NCBI RefSeq assembly: GCF_040654195.1
Contig: NZ_JBFAHM010000005.1
Coordinates: 62,001 to 126,000, forward strand
Source: Hamadaea sp013361475
GTDB lineage: Bacteria; Actinomycetota; Actinomycetes; Mycobacteriales; Micromonosporaceae
Length of the DNA: 64,000 nucleotides
Direction of reading: 5' to 3'
Part shown: piece after piece, positions 25,880-34,017 of the stretch
Layout of the letters: each line of letters opens with the position of its first letter
Position numbering within the stretch: the stretch's first letter is position 1
Notes under the pieces: model-generated
What the model was told of the DNA's origin: nothing
What the model saw: only the letters and a program-made list of their open reading frames with translations
Database searches by the model: none
Position numbers and translations under genes: made by a program

Positions 25880-26996
25880 CGAAGGCTAGATGGTGAGACG
25901 TGCCAACGGCACGCCAGTGATTCTGGCTACCAGGGTCGGTGTCTCCGTCAGCGCAGGCACCGATCTGTGAGTCTCCCCAGCTGAAGTCGTCGCCAAGGTA
26001 CTCGTCGTGCCGTAGCAGTTGCCTACAAAGTTTGCGGTACTCCTCTTTGCCCTCCGTAAGAACCTGACGCCCGCGCGCGACGATAGTCGACTCTTCAGAG
26101 GTGTAGCGGATATTCGCTCTCATCCCAGGCCCACCCTCCGCGGGTGGTTTAGGGTGTTGAATTCCGTAATCGCCGAAGACGAGATTGGGATTTCCAGAAG
26201 CTCGGAGTGCTTTCCATAGAGCCCATTCGGCTCTCTGAATCCGGCCAACTGACCCCTCTGAGATGCAGCTCATCGAGGACGGAATAGAAGTTCCAAGAAG
26301 GATGACATTTCGCCAACTGGCTGAGTCGGACAGGCTCGACACCAACTGCTGCGTGAGATCGAAATCCAAATCGGCCTCGGCCGGGATATACTCAAGATCA
26401 AGGATGAGATCGACATTCCTCGTCTGTTCTCCCATATCTGAAACGATCTTGATGGCGAGTTCGGCGGGCCCTAGAACTGAGACCGTATTCAGGAGTGGGT
26501 ACCGCAATGCGAACCCACGACCGATTTCTGTAACAGCGCGACGGACGATTCGTGTGTATGTCTCGTTACCCAAGTCGGTCCGGTAAACCGGTACGAAATC
26601 TAGTCGCTGCTGTTGGGCAAACTCGTAGAACTGTTCGAGGACGTACTGGCGACGGCGTGCGCGCCGACGTCCCTTGAATTCAATGTTGTCGCTCTTGAGT
26701 AGTGTCGATGGCTTAAGGCGCAGTATGTCCAAATAGAAGGGCCGACCGCCAATCGCGCTCGCAAGCCGCTTCGCCCAAGATCGCAAGGCTTCGAAGCTAA
26801 TCTGCACGCTGACCTCGTTGGGGCGCGGCTTCTTGGGGCCGACGATATTGATCAAGGGCGTGATGTGGCTCCAAACATCCGGCGAGGCACGTCGAAGTGC
26901 CTCAAGCTCGCCGGCCTTGTTCTGGAGGACAGGAACGTAGTGGCTGGCTGTGTGCCGGATCGGAGCGAAGTCCTGGCTGAAAAGATCTTGCTGCAT
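25836..26996 (-). CDS. Sce7725/T4-beta-protein-family protein
   Basis: 386 residues resembling the Beta_protein (T4 beta) family: an N-terminal YVPVLQNKAGELEALRR, the ITPLINIVGPKK strand, YLDILRLKPS, DLILDLEYIP and VFGDYGIQHP typify this TIM-barrel-like group. Biochemical activity is unknown. It is paired with the Sce7726-like nuclease, tail-to-tail, which is unusual; the two are normally reported side by side. Codon use is less GC-biased than in the flanking core genes. Confidence 0.82.
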   Translation of the reverse strand: MQQDLFSQDFAPIRHTASHYVPVLQNKAGELEALRRASPDVWSHITPLINIVGPKKPRPNEVSVQISFEALRSWAKRLASAIGGRPFYLDILRLKPSTLLKSDNIEFKGRRRARRRQYVLEQFYEFAQQQRLDFVPVYRTDLGNETYTRIVRRAVTEIGRGFALRYPLLNTVSVLGPAELAIKIVSDMGEQTRNVDLILDLEYIPAEADLDFDLTQQLVSSLSDSASWRNVILLGTSIPSSMSCISEGSVGRIQRAEWALWKALRASGNPNLVFGDYGIQHPKPPAEGGPGMRANIRYTSEESTIVARGRQVLTEGKEEYRKLCRQLLRHDEYLGDDFSWGDSQIGACADGDTDPGSQNHWRAVGTSHHLAFVSGQLQSSSQESAS

Positions 26997-27037
26997 CGGA
27001 CCAGCCCTTCCGTCATCGGTCCGTTCTCTGATACTGT

Positions 27038-27056
27038 TTTAACCCCAAGGGTTAAA
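27038..27056. promoter_or_regulatory. TTTAACCC/GGGTTAAA operator palindrome
   Basis: Perfect 8-bp arms at 27038-27045 and 27049-27056 with a 3-bp centre, 12 bp upstream of the HigB start. It is probably the autoregulatory site bound by the HTH of the antitoxin fusion. Confidence 0.65.
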
Positions 27057-27068
27057 GCATGTCAAGGA

Positions 27069-27416
27069 GTGGCGGTCATCGACGTCTCATGGGCCAGCGG
27101 GAAGCTGGCGAGAAGCTGCTCTTCTGACTCCCTTGGAAAACGGGAGTTTGGGGAGGCTCAGTGGCAGGTGATCAAGAGGCGTCTTGCGGTCTTGCGGGCG
27201 GCCCCCACTGTTGCCGATCTGGTAGCGGTTCCGGGAAGGTTTCACGTGCTGACCGGCGATCGGGCTGGCTGTTTCGCGCTTGACCTTCGAGGCCCGTATC
27301 GGCTGATCTTCTCTGCGGACCATCAGCCCATCCCGACGCTCTCTGACGGGGGCATCGATCTGTCGCAGGTTAATAAAGTCATGATCGAGGAGGTGGTGAA
27401 CTACCATGGGAACTGA
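27069..27416 (+). CDS. higB: HigB/RelE-type toxin
   Basis: About 115 residues from GTG 27069; the start is uncertain because no clear ribosome site precedes it. The fold is recognisable from VIKRRLAVLRAAPTVADL, PGRFHVLTGDRAGCFALDL, GPYRLIFSAD and VMIEEVVNYHGN, typical of host-killing RelE/HigB mRNA interferases. The order toxin then antitoxin is characteristic of higBA. It overlaps the downstream antitoxin fusion by 11 bp. Confidence 0.82.
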   Translation: MAVIDVSWASGKLARSCSSDSLGKREFGEAQWQVIKRRLAVLRAAPTVADLVAVPGRFHVLTGDRAGCFALDLRGPYRLIFSADHQPIPTLSDGGIDLSQVNKVMIEEVVNYHGN

Positions 27417-28503
27417 GGTTTGGCAGCCCGATTGGGCGGTGGTGCCAGGGGAGGTACTTCTCGAGGCACTCGAAGAGCGATCCATGACGCAAGTCGAACT
27501 TGCACGGAGGATCGATCGGCCGCTTAAGACTGTAAACGAAATCGTGAACGGCAAGGCAGCTATCACGGCAGATACGGCGATTCAACTTGAGCGAGCACTA
27601 GGAATCAGTGCAAGCATTTGGAACGGTCTTGAGACAAACTATCGTGAGTATCTCGCGCGCGAGCGCGACATGTTGGAACTTGAACGGGATGCCTCATGGG
27701 CTGATCGCTTTCCGATCGCGGACCTCGTGCGACGTGGCCTAATTGTTTCCGGTCGCTCGAAGGCTGAAACGCTAGCTGCTCTATTGTCGTTCTTCAACGT
27801 TAGCAGCCCTAATGCATGGCGGCGTTATTGGATGGAAGCACCAGCTGCTTCGTTCCGATCGTCGCCAGTGTTTGTCGCGCATCCAGAGGCCGTTGCGGCA
27901 TGGCTGCGTTGGGGCGAGATTGAGGCTGCGACCATTAGTACCAGCCGCTTCGATGCCGATCGCTTCCGCGCCACGCTTGGCGATATTAGAACCTTGAGCA
28001 CCAAAGAGCCGTTTTCAATGGTAGTTGAGAGACTTCGCAAACTCTGCGCCGAAGCTGGGGTGGCCGTCGTATTGACTCCAGAATTCAAAGGCACCCACCT
28101 GAGCGGAGCCGCTCGTTGGATCTCACCTGAGAAGGCTTTGGTACAACTTAGCCTTCGACACCAGTCAGATGATCACTTCTGGTTTAGTTTCTTCCATGAG
28201 GCCGGCCATATCCTTCAGCCCGGGCGCAAACGGAGCATCGTGGATTCGATCGACGACGTCGATGGGGCAAGCGAGAGCGCAAGTGAAGAAGCGGCGGACG
28301 CTTTTGCTCGTGATCTTCTGGTTCCGCAGAACATGTATGAGGTTTTCCTGCGGACTGGCGACTTCACTGCCACTGCTGTACAGGCATTCGCCAGAGAGCT
28401 TAATGTTTCCGCAGGGATCATAGTCGGTCGACTTCAGCGAGACGGCTACGTATCGAACACACACCTAAACATGCTTAAGAAGCGGCTGCGCTGGAATGGC
28501 TGA
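27406..28503 (+). CDS. HigA-type antitoxin fused to ImmA/IrrE metallopeptidase
   Basis: 365 residues. The N-terminal XRE/HigA HTH (about 18-75: MTQVELARRIDRPLKTVNEI, GISASIWNGLETNYREYLAR) is followed by a connector. A peptidase M78 domain (ImmA/IrrE) has the zinc motif FFHEAGHIL at ~265 and a downstream acidic stretch ASEEAADAFARDLLVP. The fusion could let the antitoxin cleave itself or a repressor in response to a signal. Such HTH-M78 fusions are known; their triggers mostly are not. Confidence 0.9.
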   Translation: MGTEVWQPDWAVVPGEVLLEALEERSMTQVELARRIDRPLKTVNEIVNGKAAITADTAIQLERALGISASIWNGLETNYREYLARERDMLELERDASWADRFPIADLVRRGLIVSGRSKAETLAALLSFFNVSSPNAWRRYWMEAPAASFRSSPVFVAHPEAVAAWLRWGEIEAATISTSRFDADRFRATLGDIRTLSTKEPFSMVVERLRKLCAEAGVAVVLTPEFKGTHLSGAARWISPEKALVQLSLRHQSDDHFWFSFFHEAGHILQPGRKRSIVDSIDDVDGASESASEEAADAFARDLLVPQNMYEVFLRTGDFTATAVQAFARELNVSAGIIVGRLQRDGYVSNTHLNMLKKRLRWNG

Positions 28504-28642
28504 TTTACTGTGTCTACCGATGAAGGTGCTCGATGATGCGGGGCAAGGCGACGCGGCCAGCGCCTTCGGGCAACGTGGCCGTCGCATGGAGTTAGTTTGA
28601 GTCAGAGCGGACCGGACTCATCGAAGCATCTCGAGTGCGTCT

Positions 28643-29119
28643 TCAGCGGCAGACACCGTTGGCGTTTGTTGGAACCGATGGGACGCCACGAGGGAACTCG
28701 GCAGCCCGGTTGCGACTAACCGGGCTTCCGTACTGGCTGTAGAAGCGTTCCACCCCTCTCCAGCCGCCGATTATCCTCAACGGATTTTCGGGCGCACCAA
28801 TGGTCATGGTGCGCGTTTGACCTGCGCTGACGTACTCGATTTTCACGCCAAACTCATAGAGGCCGCTACAGGCGAAGACGTCGACCTGGATATCAGCCGC
28901 TTCGCGACTGGATACTGTGAATGATGTGCCAAAGGGTTCCGCTCGAGCGTTCGGGTTATCGGGACCACCTTGGGTAAGGCCCTCATCTGTGAATAAGCCA
29001 GTGTCAAGGACGACCTTGAGCAATCGAACCTGAGACGGGCCACCGCATCCCGGATCCGCCTCAAGTCCCCACGAGGGGCTAACATCGTGATGCGCAAAGA
29101 TGACCGGACGCACACTAAG
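28643..29119 (-). pseudogene. 3' half of IS-disrupted membrane-anchored protein gene
   Basis: Reading left from the IS edge the frame is LSVRPVIFAHHDVSPSWG, VRLLKVVLDTGLFTDEG, AEPFGTSFTVSSREAADIQV and RIIGGWRGVERFYSQYG, ending at TGA 28643. It continues the 5' half at 30429-30852. The extracellular part has no recognised family. Intergenic 28504-28642 is empty. Confidence 0.7.
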
Positions 29120-29126
29120 TGAATAA

Positions 29127-29148
29127 TTCATGAGGCGAACGTCGATGT
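29127..29148 (+). repeat. IS left terminal inverted repeat
   Basis: Pairs with 30402-30423 at 20 of 22 bases. Read leftwards it encodes the transposase C-terminus TSTFAS and its stop codon. Confidence 0.85.
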
Positions 29149-29958
29149 CCGGTAGATCTCCAGGTTCGTGATCGCGGCGAGCGTCGCTGCGAAGTTGGCG
29201 GTCAGTCGGCGGTAGCCGGTGGCGAGGATTCGCCAGTTCTTGAGGTGGGCGATGCACCGTTCCACGCAGGCTCGCTGGGAGGCGATCAGCTTGTTGAACT
29301 CGCGAGCGTGGACGCCGAGCAGGTCTTGGCCGGTGCGCCGTTCGGGGACGAGCAGGCCCGTGCCGGTGTAAGCGGTGTCGGCGAATCCGCCCGGTCCGCC
29401 GTCGGCATGCAGACGGCCTGCGAATCGCGCGGCCAGGCCGGATTCTCGCCAGGCGCGGGCGTCGTGCATCGCGCCGGGCATCGGGTCACCGGTCATGATC
29501 AGTCGGCCGCGCCAGGAGGCGACGACCTGGATGTTGAACCCGCAGCGATGTCGTTTCCCGGAGTACATGCCAGACGTGTACGTGTTGGCGCGCCGGTCGC
29601 CGATCGGCGCGAGGAACCCGTCGACGCGCACCGTGGAACGCAGCTCGCGTTCGGCGACCCGTTCAGCCAGCGGCGATAACACGTCGGTGAGGATCGGGAT
29701 CAGCATTGTGATCAGACGGGAGATCGTGGGCTGGGAACAGCCGAACAGCTCGGCAAGCAGGCGCTGGGGAAGATTGTGGCGTAGGTACAGCAGGACGACG
29801 AGCACCGATCGGTGCGGGTCCAGGGCGCGATGGCGGTGCGCCCGCCACACTCCGCCATCGGTCAACTGCTCGACGAGGTGGTCTACTTGATCGGAGGCGA
29901 GGCCGGTCATATTCTCGACGCGCAACGGCCGGTCTCCGCTTGTTACGGTGGTCCACAC
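29128..29958 (-). CDS. IS5-family DDE transposase (HTH_Tnp_4/DDE_Tnp_4)
   Basis: 276 residues, GTG start. N-terminal HTH (HNLPQRLLAELFGCSQPTIS). The DDE catalytic core has VDGFLAPIGDRR (first Asp), SGKRHRCGFNIQVVAS, MPGAMHDARAWRESG (second Asp), FADTAYTGTGL and RACVERCIAHLKNW (Glu). It appears full length and intact. The stop codon lies inside the left terminal inverted repeat. The ankyrin gene is divergent, 122 bp away. Confidence 0.92.
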   Translation of the reverse strand: MWTTVTSGDRPLRVENMTGLASDQVDHLVEQLTDGGVWRAHRHRALDPHRSVLVVLLYLRHNLPQRLLAELFGCSQPTISRLITMLIPILTDVLSPLAERVAERELRSTVRVDGFLAPIGDRRANTYTSGMYSGKRHRCGFNIQVVASWRGRLIMTGDPMPGAMHDARAWRESGLAARFAGRLHADGGPGGFADTAYTGTGLLVPERRTGQDLLGVHAREFNKLIASQRACVERCIAHLKNWRILATGYRRLTANFAATLAAITNLEIYRTSTFAS

Positions 29959-30080
29959 AACCCCGGTGATCTACGCGCGACCGGCCGTTGTGTCCACATG
30001 CGACAGGTTACATCTTGATCACTGCGGCTGTCGGCTCTCGCTCGACGTCAGCCCGATGAGTCACAGCGAGGAGCAAGGCG

Positions 30081-30422
30081 GTGGACGTCAGTCCGGCCCA
30101 TCAGGCCGTCGAGATGGGCTTGTCCAAGGAACTCTATGAGCTGCTCAAGGCCGGCGCGGATGTGCACGAGGAGCATGACGGCCTGACCCTGCTGCACCAC
30201 GCGCTGGACGTCGAGATCGATGCGGTTCGGCAAACCGGTGCAGAGTTCCACGCCGACATGACCACGCTGCTGTTGTTGATGGGTGCCGACCCGACGCGCC
30301 GATCGCATGGCGGCCGAGGGGTGAGCTCCGAGCATGTGGCGTTCGTGGAGGGCCACTGGCTCGCCTTGCTGCATTTCGAGGAGTGGAAGCGCGCGCATCC
30401 CACATCGACGCTCGTCTCATGA
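30081..30422 (+). CDS. Ankyrin-repeat protein, IS passenger gene
   Basis: 113 residues, GTG start preceded by GAGGAG. Ankyrin signatures: SPAHQAVEMGLSKELYELLK, AGADVHEEHDGLTLLHHAL and DMTTLLLLMGADPTRRSHGG. It is a cytoplasmic protein-interaction module without a catalytic domain. The gene lies wholly within the IS; its last residues TSTLVS and stop are encoded by the right terminal repeat, mirroring the transposase end TSTFAS. Its benefit to the element or host is unknown. Confidence 0.82.
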   Translation: MDVSPAHQAVEMGLSKELYELLKAGADVHEEHDGLTLLHHALDVEIDAVRQTGAEFHADMTTLLLLMGADPTRRSHGGRGVSSEHVAFVEGHWLALLHFEEWKRAHPTSTLVS

Positions 30423-30423
30423 A
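30402..30423 (-). repeat. IS right terminal inverted repeat
   Basis: Partner of 29127-29148. It encodes the C-terminal TSTLVS and stop of the ankyrin protein. Confidence 0.85.
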
Positions 30424-30428
30424 TAACG

Positions 30429-30852
30429 CACTAAGCACCAGCAAGGGCGTCTCGTCCACGCCCGTGAGTGTTAGACGAAGTTTCCCGCTGTACCAAACGA
30501 TGCCGTTGAACTCTCTCAGCGCAGCTATTCGGATGTCTTCGCCCTGGCCAGCAACGAAGCCACTCGGGTCTGGGTTTGGACGAACACTGGCTGCTCCACC
30601 CGCCGTACTGCAATCTAGACGGTTGTCAGGTGGCCACGTCTTTAGCGCAACTAGCTCGCCCGCCGATGGGGGCGGATTGGATTTGTGCCAGACCTCGTCG
30701 ACGACTCGGGAGGCGATCGGCGAAACAACGGATGTGAACAGGGCGAGCCCAAGCGCCGCTGCTGCTGCAACCAAAGCTGCCCAATGCCGTCGCCACCACG
30801 GGGCTGCGGCTGCGGAGGTAACGTTCCGTTTGGAAACCTTCCGTCGGCGCAT
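30429..30852 (-). pseudogene. 5' half of IS-disrupted membrane-anchored protein gene
   Basis: Starts at ATG 30852 (RBS GGAAGG). A basic N-terminus and one membrane anchor (HWAALVAAAAALGLALFTSV) are followed by an extracellular part (VWHKSNPPPSAGELVAL, VAGQGEDIRIAALREFNG, YSGKLRLTLTGVDETPLLVL). At CTT AGT (L-S) the IS interrupts it, and the 3' half resumes with L-S-V-R-P. The intact protein would be about 300 residues. Function unknown. Confidence 0.7.
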
Positions 30853-30978
30853 GGGCGTCCTTCCGGCTCTGCTTTCCAGTATGCCGACCTGAAGATTGTC
30901 TTGTGGTGTCTTTGAAGTGTTCAACGACCAAGATCCGCATTTACGAACCGAACGTGGGCAGGAAGCAGTTGTCACGAC

Positions 30979-31935
30979 GTGCGGCAGTTACCTCTGCTTC
31001 GACGGTCGGAAACTGGTTACGACGGCCGGTCCGCGCTACGAGCTCTAGCAGCTCGTGGCGGTACTTGGTCCGGTCACACCATTGGCAAGATCCTTCGTAA
31101 CCGGGTCTACCTCGGCGAACTCGGCTTCCGCGACGTTATTGTCGGCAGTTGCCCATCCGGCGTTGGTTGACGCCGACCTGTTCGAGCAATGCCAGCAGAT
31201 TATGCAAGCGCGCGGCGAGGCCGGCTCGCGCCGGGCAGCATCCAACAGTGACTACCAGCTCACCGGACTGATTATCTGCCCCGAGTGCGGCTGCAAGTAC
31301 ATCGGCACGTCCGCCACCGGCAAACGCCGCGGCTACCGCTACTACACCCGCTTCAGCCGAGCCCGCTACGGCAAAGCCGGGTGTGCCGCCCACCGCATCG
31401 ACGCCGACCTCGTCGACGAGGCGGTCACCCAGGCACTCATCGACTTCTACGGCCGCACCGACCTCATTGCAGACACCATCACGGCCGAACGGAGTTGGTC
31501 GCCCAAGATGCCCAGCGCCACCGCGAAGAGTTCGAGGCTATCGGCCGACAGATCACCATTGCCGAGACGGCGATCGACCGCTACCTAGCCGCGTTCGAGA
31601 ACGGCGCGCTCGACGAACGCACCTGCGGCCACCGCATCCGCGACCTCACCGTCAAAGTCGACCAGCTCAAGAACCGCCGCGACGACCTCGCCGAACTCGT
31701 CCAGGAAACGCCGACTCCGCTCGACCCGGCAGCCATCGAGCAGGCGCGAGCCGACCTGATTCTGGCCCTTGCCGACCGCGCACCTGGTCAACGCAAGGCC
31801 GTCATAGAGGTACACGTGGCGGAGATCAAGATCGACGGAACCCAACTAACTCCGATCTTCATGATCCCGCTGAACAGCGAAGAGGGGCCGACCGGCGAAC
31901 CGGACGACCCCTCATTTCGCACAATGGTGCGGTTA
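30979..31935 (+). pseudogene. Large serine recombinase remnant, multiple frameshifts
   Basis: Protein-like segments occur in successive frames. The first is ALRALAARGGTWSGHTIGKI and LRNRVYLGELGFRDV (recombinase domain, to ~31140). Next is HPALVDADLFEQCQQIMQAR, then the zinc ribbon GLIICPECGCKYIG, to ~31495. The last is the coiled coil AQRHREEFEAIGRQITIAET to QRKAVIEVHVAEIKIDGTQL. The catalytic N-terminal domain is missing, so it is inactive. The last frame has no stop before tRNA-Leu, consistent with an integration junction. Sequence 30853-30978 upstream shows nothing I can support. Confidence 0.8.
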
Positions 31936-31936
31936 G

Positions 31937-32018
31937 TGCGGAAGGGGGGACTCGAACCCCCACGCCCGAAGGCACCGGTACCTAAAACCGGGGCGTCTGC
32001 CAATTCCGCCACTCCCGC
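31937..32018 (-). tRNA. tRNA-Leu (anticodon UAG)
   Basis: Cloverleaf on the minus strand: acceptor GCGGGAG/CTTCCGC with one G-U pair, anticodon stem CCGGT/ACCGG around loop TTTAGGT (anticodon TAG), a long variable arm of the class II type and the T-arm GGGGGTTCGAGTCCCCC. No CCA is encoded. Its 3' end abuts the recombinase remnant. Confidence 0.93.
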
Positions 32019-32113
32019 GCAACCACCGCAGTGTAGACGTTCGCCGACTCGGGGTCATCGCGCCGCTCGTGCCGTTACCCGTTGGCGAGTGTTGATCAGT
32101 CCGCCAGGGGAAT

Positions 32114-32174
32114 GATCAGGGTCCCAGGCACACGACACGCCGATCGATCACGACCGTGAGTTCATGATCGCGCG
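32114..32174. repeat. 61-bp interspersed repeat, copy 1
   Basis: Aligned without gaps to 42675-42735 at roughly 53 of 61 positions; the shared core is ACACGACACGCCG and it ends AGTTCATGATCGCGCG. It lies in the 183-bp gap between tRNA-Leu and a MarR gene. Confidence 0.7.
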
Positions 32175-32201
32175 CAAAGAGCGGAGCGAGCGGGAGCGAG
32201 G

Positions 32202-32696
32202 TCACGAGCGGGCGGCGGCGAGCAGATCGCGAAGCAGATCCGCGAGCCGCTGGCGCTCGGCGGGAGCGAGGTGCGAAAGCACCGAGCGTTGCACGTCGAG
32301 CCCGGCGGCGACGGCGTCGTCGACGAGTGAGCGTCCCCGATCGGTGAGCTGGGCGCGCAGCGACCGGCGATCGGTCGGGTCCGGCGTACGCGAGATGAGG
32401 CCGGCCTTTTCGAGTTTGTCCAGGCGCCCGGTCATGCCGCCGGTGGTGAGCATGAGGGTGTCGGAGAGCTGCTTGGGGGACAGGTCGTAGGGTGCGCCTG
32501 ACCGTCGCAGGGTCGCCAGGACGTCGAATTCACCGCGGCCGATGCCGAACTTCGCGTACGCCTTTTCCATCCGGTCGCCCATGGTGCCGGCGATGCGGTA
32601 GATCCGGCCGAAGACCTCCATGGGGAGCAGGTCGTCGAGGTCGGTGCGCTCGGTCCGCCACTGCTCGATGATCGCGTCCACGCCGTCCTGTCGCAT
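32202..32696 (-). CDS. MarR-family regulator
   Basis: 164 residues (ATG 32696). Winged helix: GEFDVLATLRRSGAPYDLSP, KQLSDTLMLTTGGMTGRLDK, LEKAGLISRTPDPTDRRSL. It is divergent from an MFS exporter gene; four CTAGC boxes lie between and around the two starts, so it probably represses the transporter and itself. The ligand is likely an aromatic or drug-like compound by family precedent. Confidence 0.9.
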   Translation of the reverse strand: MRQDGVDAIIEQWRTERTDLDDLLPMEVFGRIYRIAGTMGDRMEKAYAKFGIGRGEFDVLATLRRSGAPYDLSPKQLSDTLMLTTGGMTGRLDKLEKAGLISRTPDPTDRRSLRAQLTDRGRSLVDDAVAAGLDVQRSVLSHLAPAERQRLADLLRDLLAAARS

Positions 32697-32704
32697 GCCC
32701 CAGG

Positions 32705-32763
32705 CTAGCACGAAACTAGCACGGAAGATACTAGCTTGACAGTAACTAGCTTAGTGCTAAGTT
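32705..32763 (+). promoter_or_regulatory. Leaderless promoter with CTAGC box array
   Basis: TTGACA (32736-32741), a 16-bp spacer, then TAAGTT (32758-32763). The ATG at 32770 is 7 nt after the -10, so the transcript would start at or next to the start codon, and no ribosome site exists. CTAGC boxes at 32705, 32716, 32731 and 32746 overlap the promoter. Confidence 0.6.
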
Positions 32764-32769
32764 ACTTCC

Positions 32770-34017
32770 ATGCTAAACAAGCCAGGGTTGAGTAAGCGCA
32801 GCGAGCGGGCGTTGATCGCGGGAATGCTGGTCGACGCGATCGGATCCGGCATGTATGTGCCGTTCAGCCTGATCTTCTTCCAGCGCGTGACCGGCCTGTC
32901 CCTGGCCGTCATCGGCGCGGTGCTGACCGTCACCGGGTTCCTCGGCATGGCGGCGCTGCCGCTGGCGGGCGCGATCGTCGACCGGTTCGGCGCCCAGCGC
33001 ACTCAGCAGGCGGTCTACCTGCTCCGCGGGCTCGGCTTCCTCGCGTACCCCTTGGGAACGAGTCTGGGAGCTTTCGCCGCCATCGCGACCGTGAGTGCCG
33101 CGGGCGAGCGCGCTTTTCCCGCGATCCAGCAGGCGCTGATCGGCGAGGTCGCGGAGGGTGAGCAGCGGGATCGGCTGATGGCACTGACGCGCAGCGTGCG
33201 CAACGGCGGCCTGGGGGCGGGCGGTCTGCTCGCGGCCGCGGTGATCGCGCTCGCGGGCGACACCGGGTTCGTGATCGCCGCGTGGCTCAACGGCGCGAGC
33301 TTCTTCCTGGCCGCGCTGCTCGCGGTGGGGATCAAGACCGTCAAAGCTCCAGTTGTACGCGAAAAGGCCGGCTATCGAGCAGTGCTCCGCGATGGCCCGT
33401 TCGCCGCGTTGACGGTTGCGAACTTCCTGATCGCCTTGGGATACGCGGCCCTGACGATGTTGCTGCCGGCCTATGTGGTCAGTGAGTTCGGGCTGTCGGC
33501 GTCGGTCGCCGGACCGCTGTTCGCGGTGAACACGGCGCTGTGCGCGTTCGCCGGTGTGCCGGTCGGGCGGTTCACCCGCCGGTACGCCCGCCGCACCCGC
33601 GTGGCGGCGGTCGGTTCCCTGCTGTTCGCCGGCGCCTTCGTCGGGTACGCGCTGCTCGGCTCGCTGCCCCGGCAAGTGCTGATGGTGAGCCTCGTGCTGC
33701 TGCTGGTCCTATACACGGCGGGCGAACTCGTGCACAGCCCGAGCGCCGGCGCGCTGTCGGTGAGCGCCGCCCCGGAGAGCGCACGTGGCCGGTACCTGGC
33801 GACGTATCAGCTGTCCTGGGCGCTGTCGTCGACGGTCGCGCCGGGACTGTTCACCGCGTTGCTGGCCATCGACGGGCGGCTGCCGTGGCTGGCCCTGGCG
33901 GTCAGCTCGGCGGCCGGGGCGGCGATCCTGATCGGACTGGAACGCCGGTTGCCCGCCGACGCCGTCTACACCCGCCCGGTTCTGTCGACGCCGCGTGAGC
34001 TGGCGGTGGCCCGATGA
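32770..34017 (+). CDS. MFS transporter
   Basis: 415 residues, about 12 transmembrane segments, with the MFS motif LAGAIVDRFGAQRTQQAV between TM2 and TM3. Drug-exporter-like; substrate unknown. Expression is probably controlled by the divergent MarR protein. The stop overlaps the start of the DMT transporter (ATGA), so two exporters of different families share one transcript. It has the same overall plan as the MFS gene at 1280-2485. Confidence 0.92.
   Translation: MLNKPGLSKRSERALIAGMLVDAIGSGMYVPFSLIFFQRVTGLSLAVIGAVLTVTGFLGMAALPLAGAIVDRFGAQRTQQAVYLLRGLGFLAYPLGTSLGAFAAIATVSAAGERAFPAIQQALIGEVAEGEQRDRLMALTRSVRNGGLGAGGLLAAAVIALAGDTGFVIAAWLNGASFFLAALLAVGIKTVKAPVVREKAGYRAVLRDGPFAALTVANFLIALGYAALTMLLPAYVVSEFGLSASVAGPLFAVNTALCAFAGVPVGRFTRRYARRTRVAAVGSLLFAGAFVGYALLGSLPRQVLMVSLVLLLVLYTAGELVHSPSAGALSVSAAPESARGRYLATYQLSWALSSTVAPGLFTALLAIDGRLPWLALAVSSAAGAAILIGLERRLPADAVYTRPVLSTPRELAVAR

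Larger units (their letters stand above)
29120..30428. mobile_element. IS5-type insertion sequence with ankyrin passenger gene
   Basis: Inverted repeats 29127-29148 and 30402-30423 match at 20 of 22 positions (TTCATGAGRCGARCGTCGATGT). They are flanked by TAA on both sides (29124-29126, 30424-30426). An outer 7-bp direct repeat CACTAAG (29113-29119, 30429-30435) lies just outside; removing one copy with everything between restores a single reading frame of the host gene, so the boundaries given use it. The element holds a transposase (leftward) and an ankyrin gene (rightward). Confidence 0.85.

Noticed and set aside
31937..32115. Continuation of the recombinase frame through tRNA-Leu
   Set aside because: The frame crosses a full tRNA cloverleaf on the other strand, so the apparent coding there is incidental.
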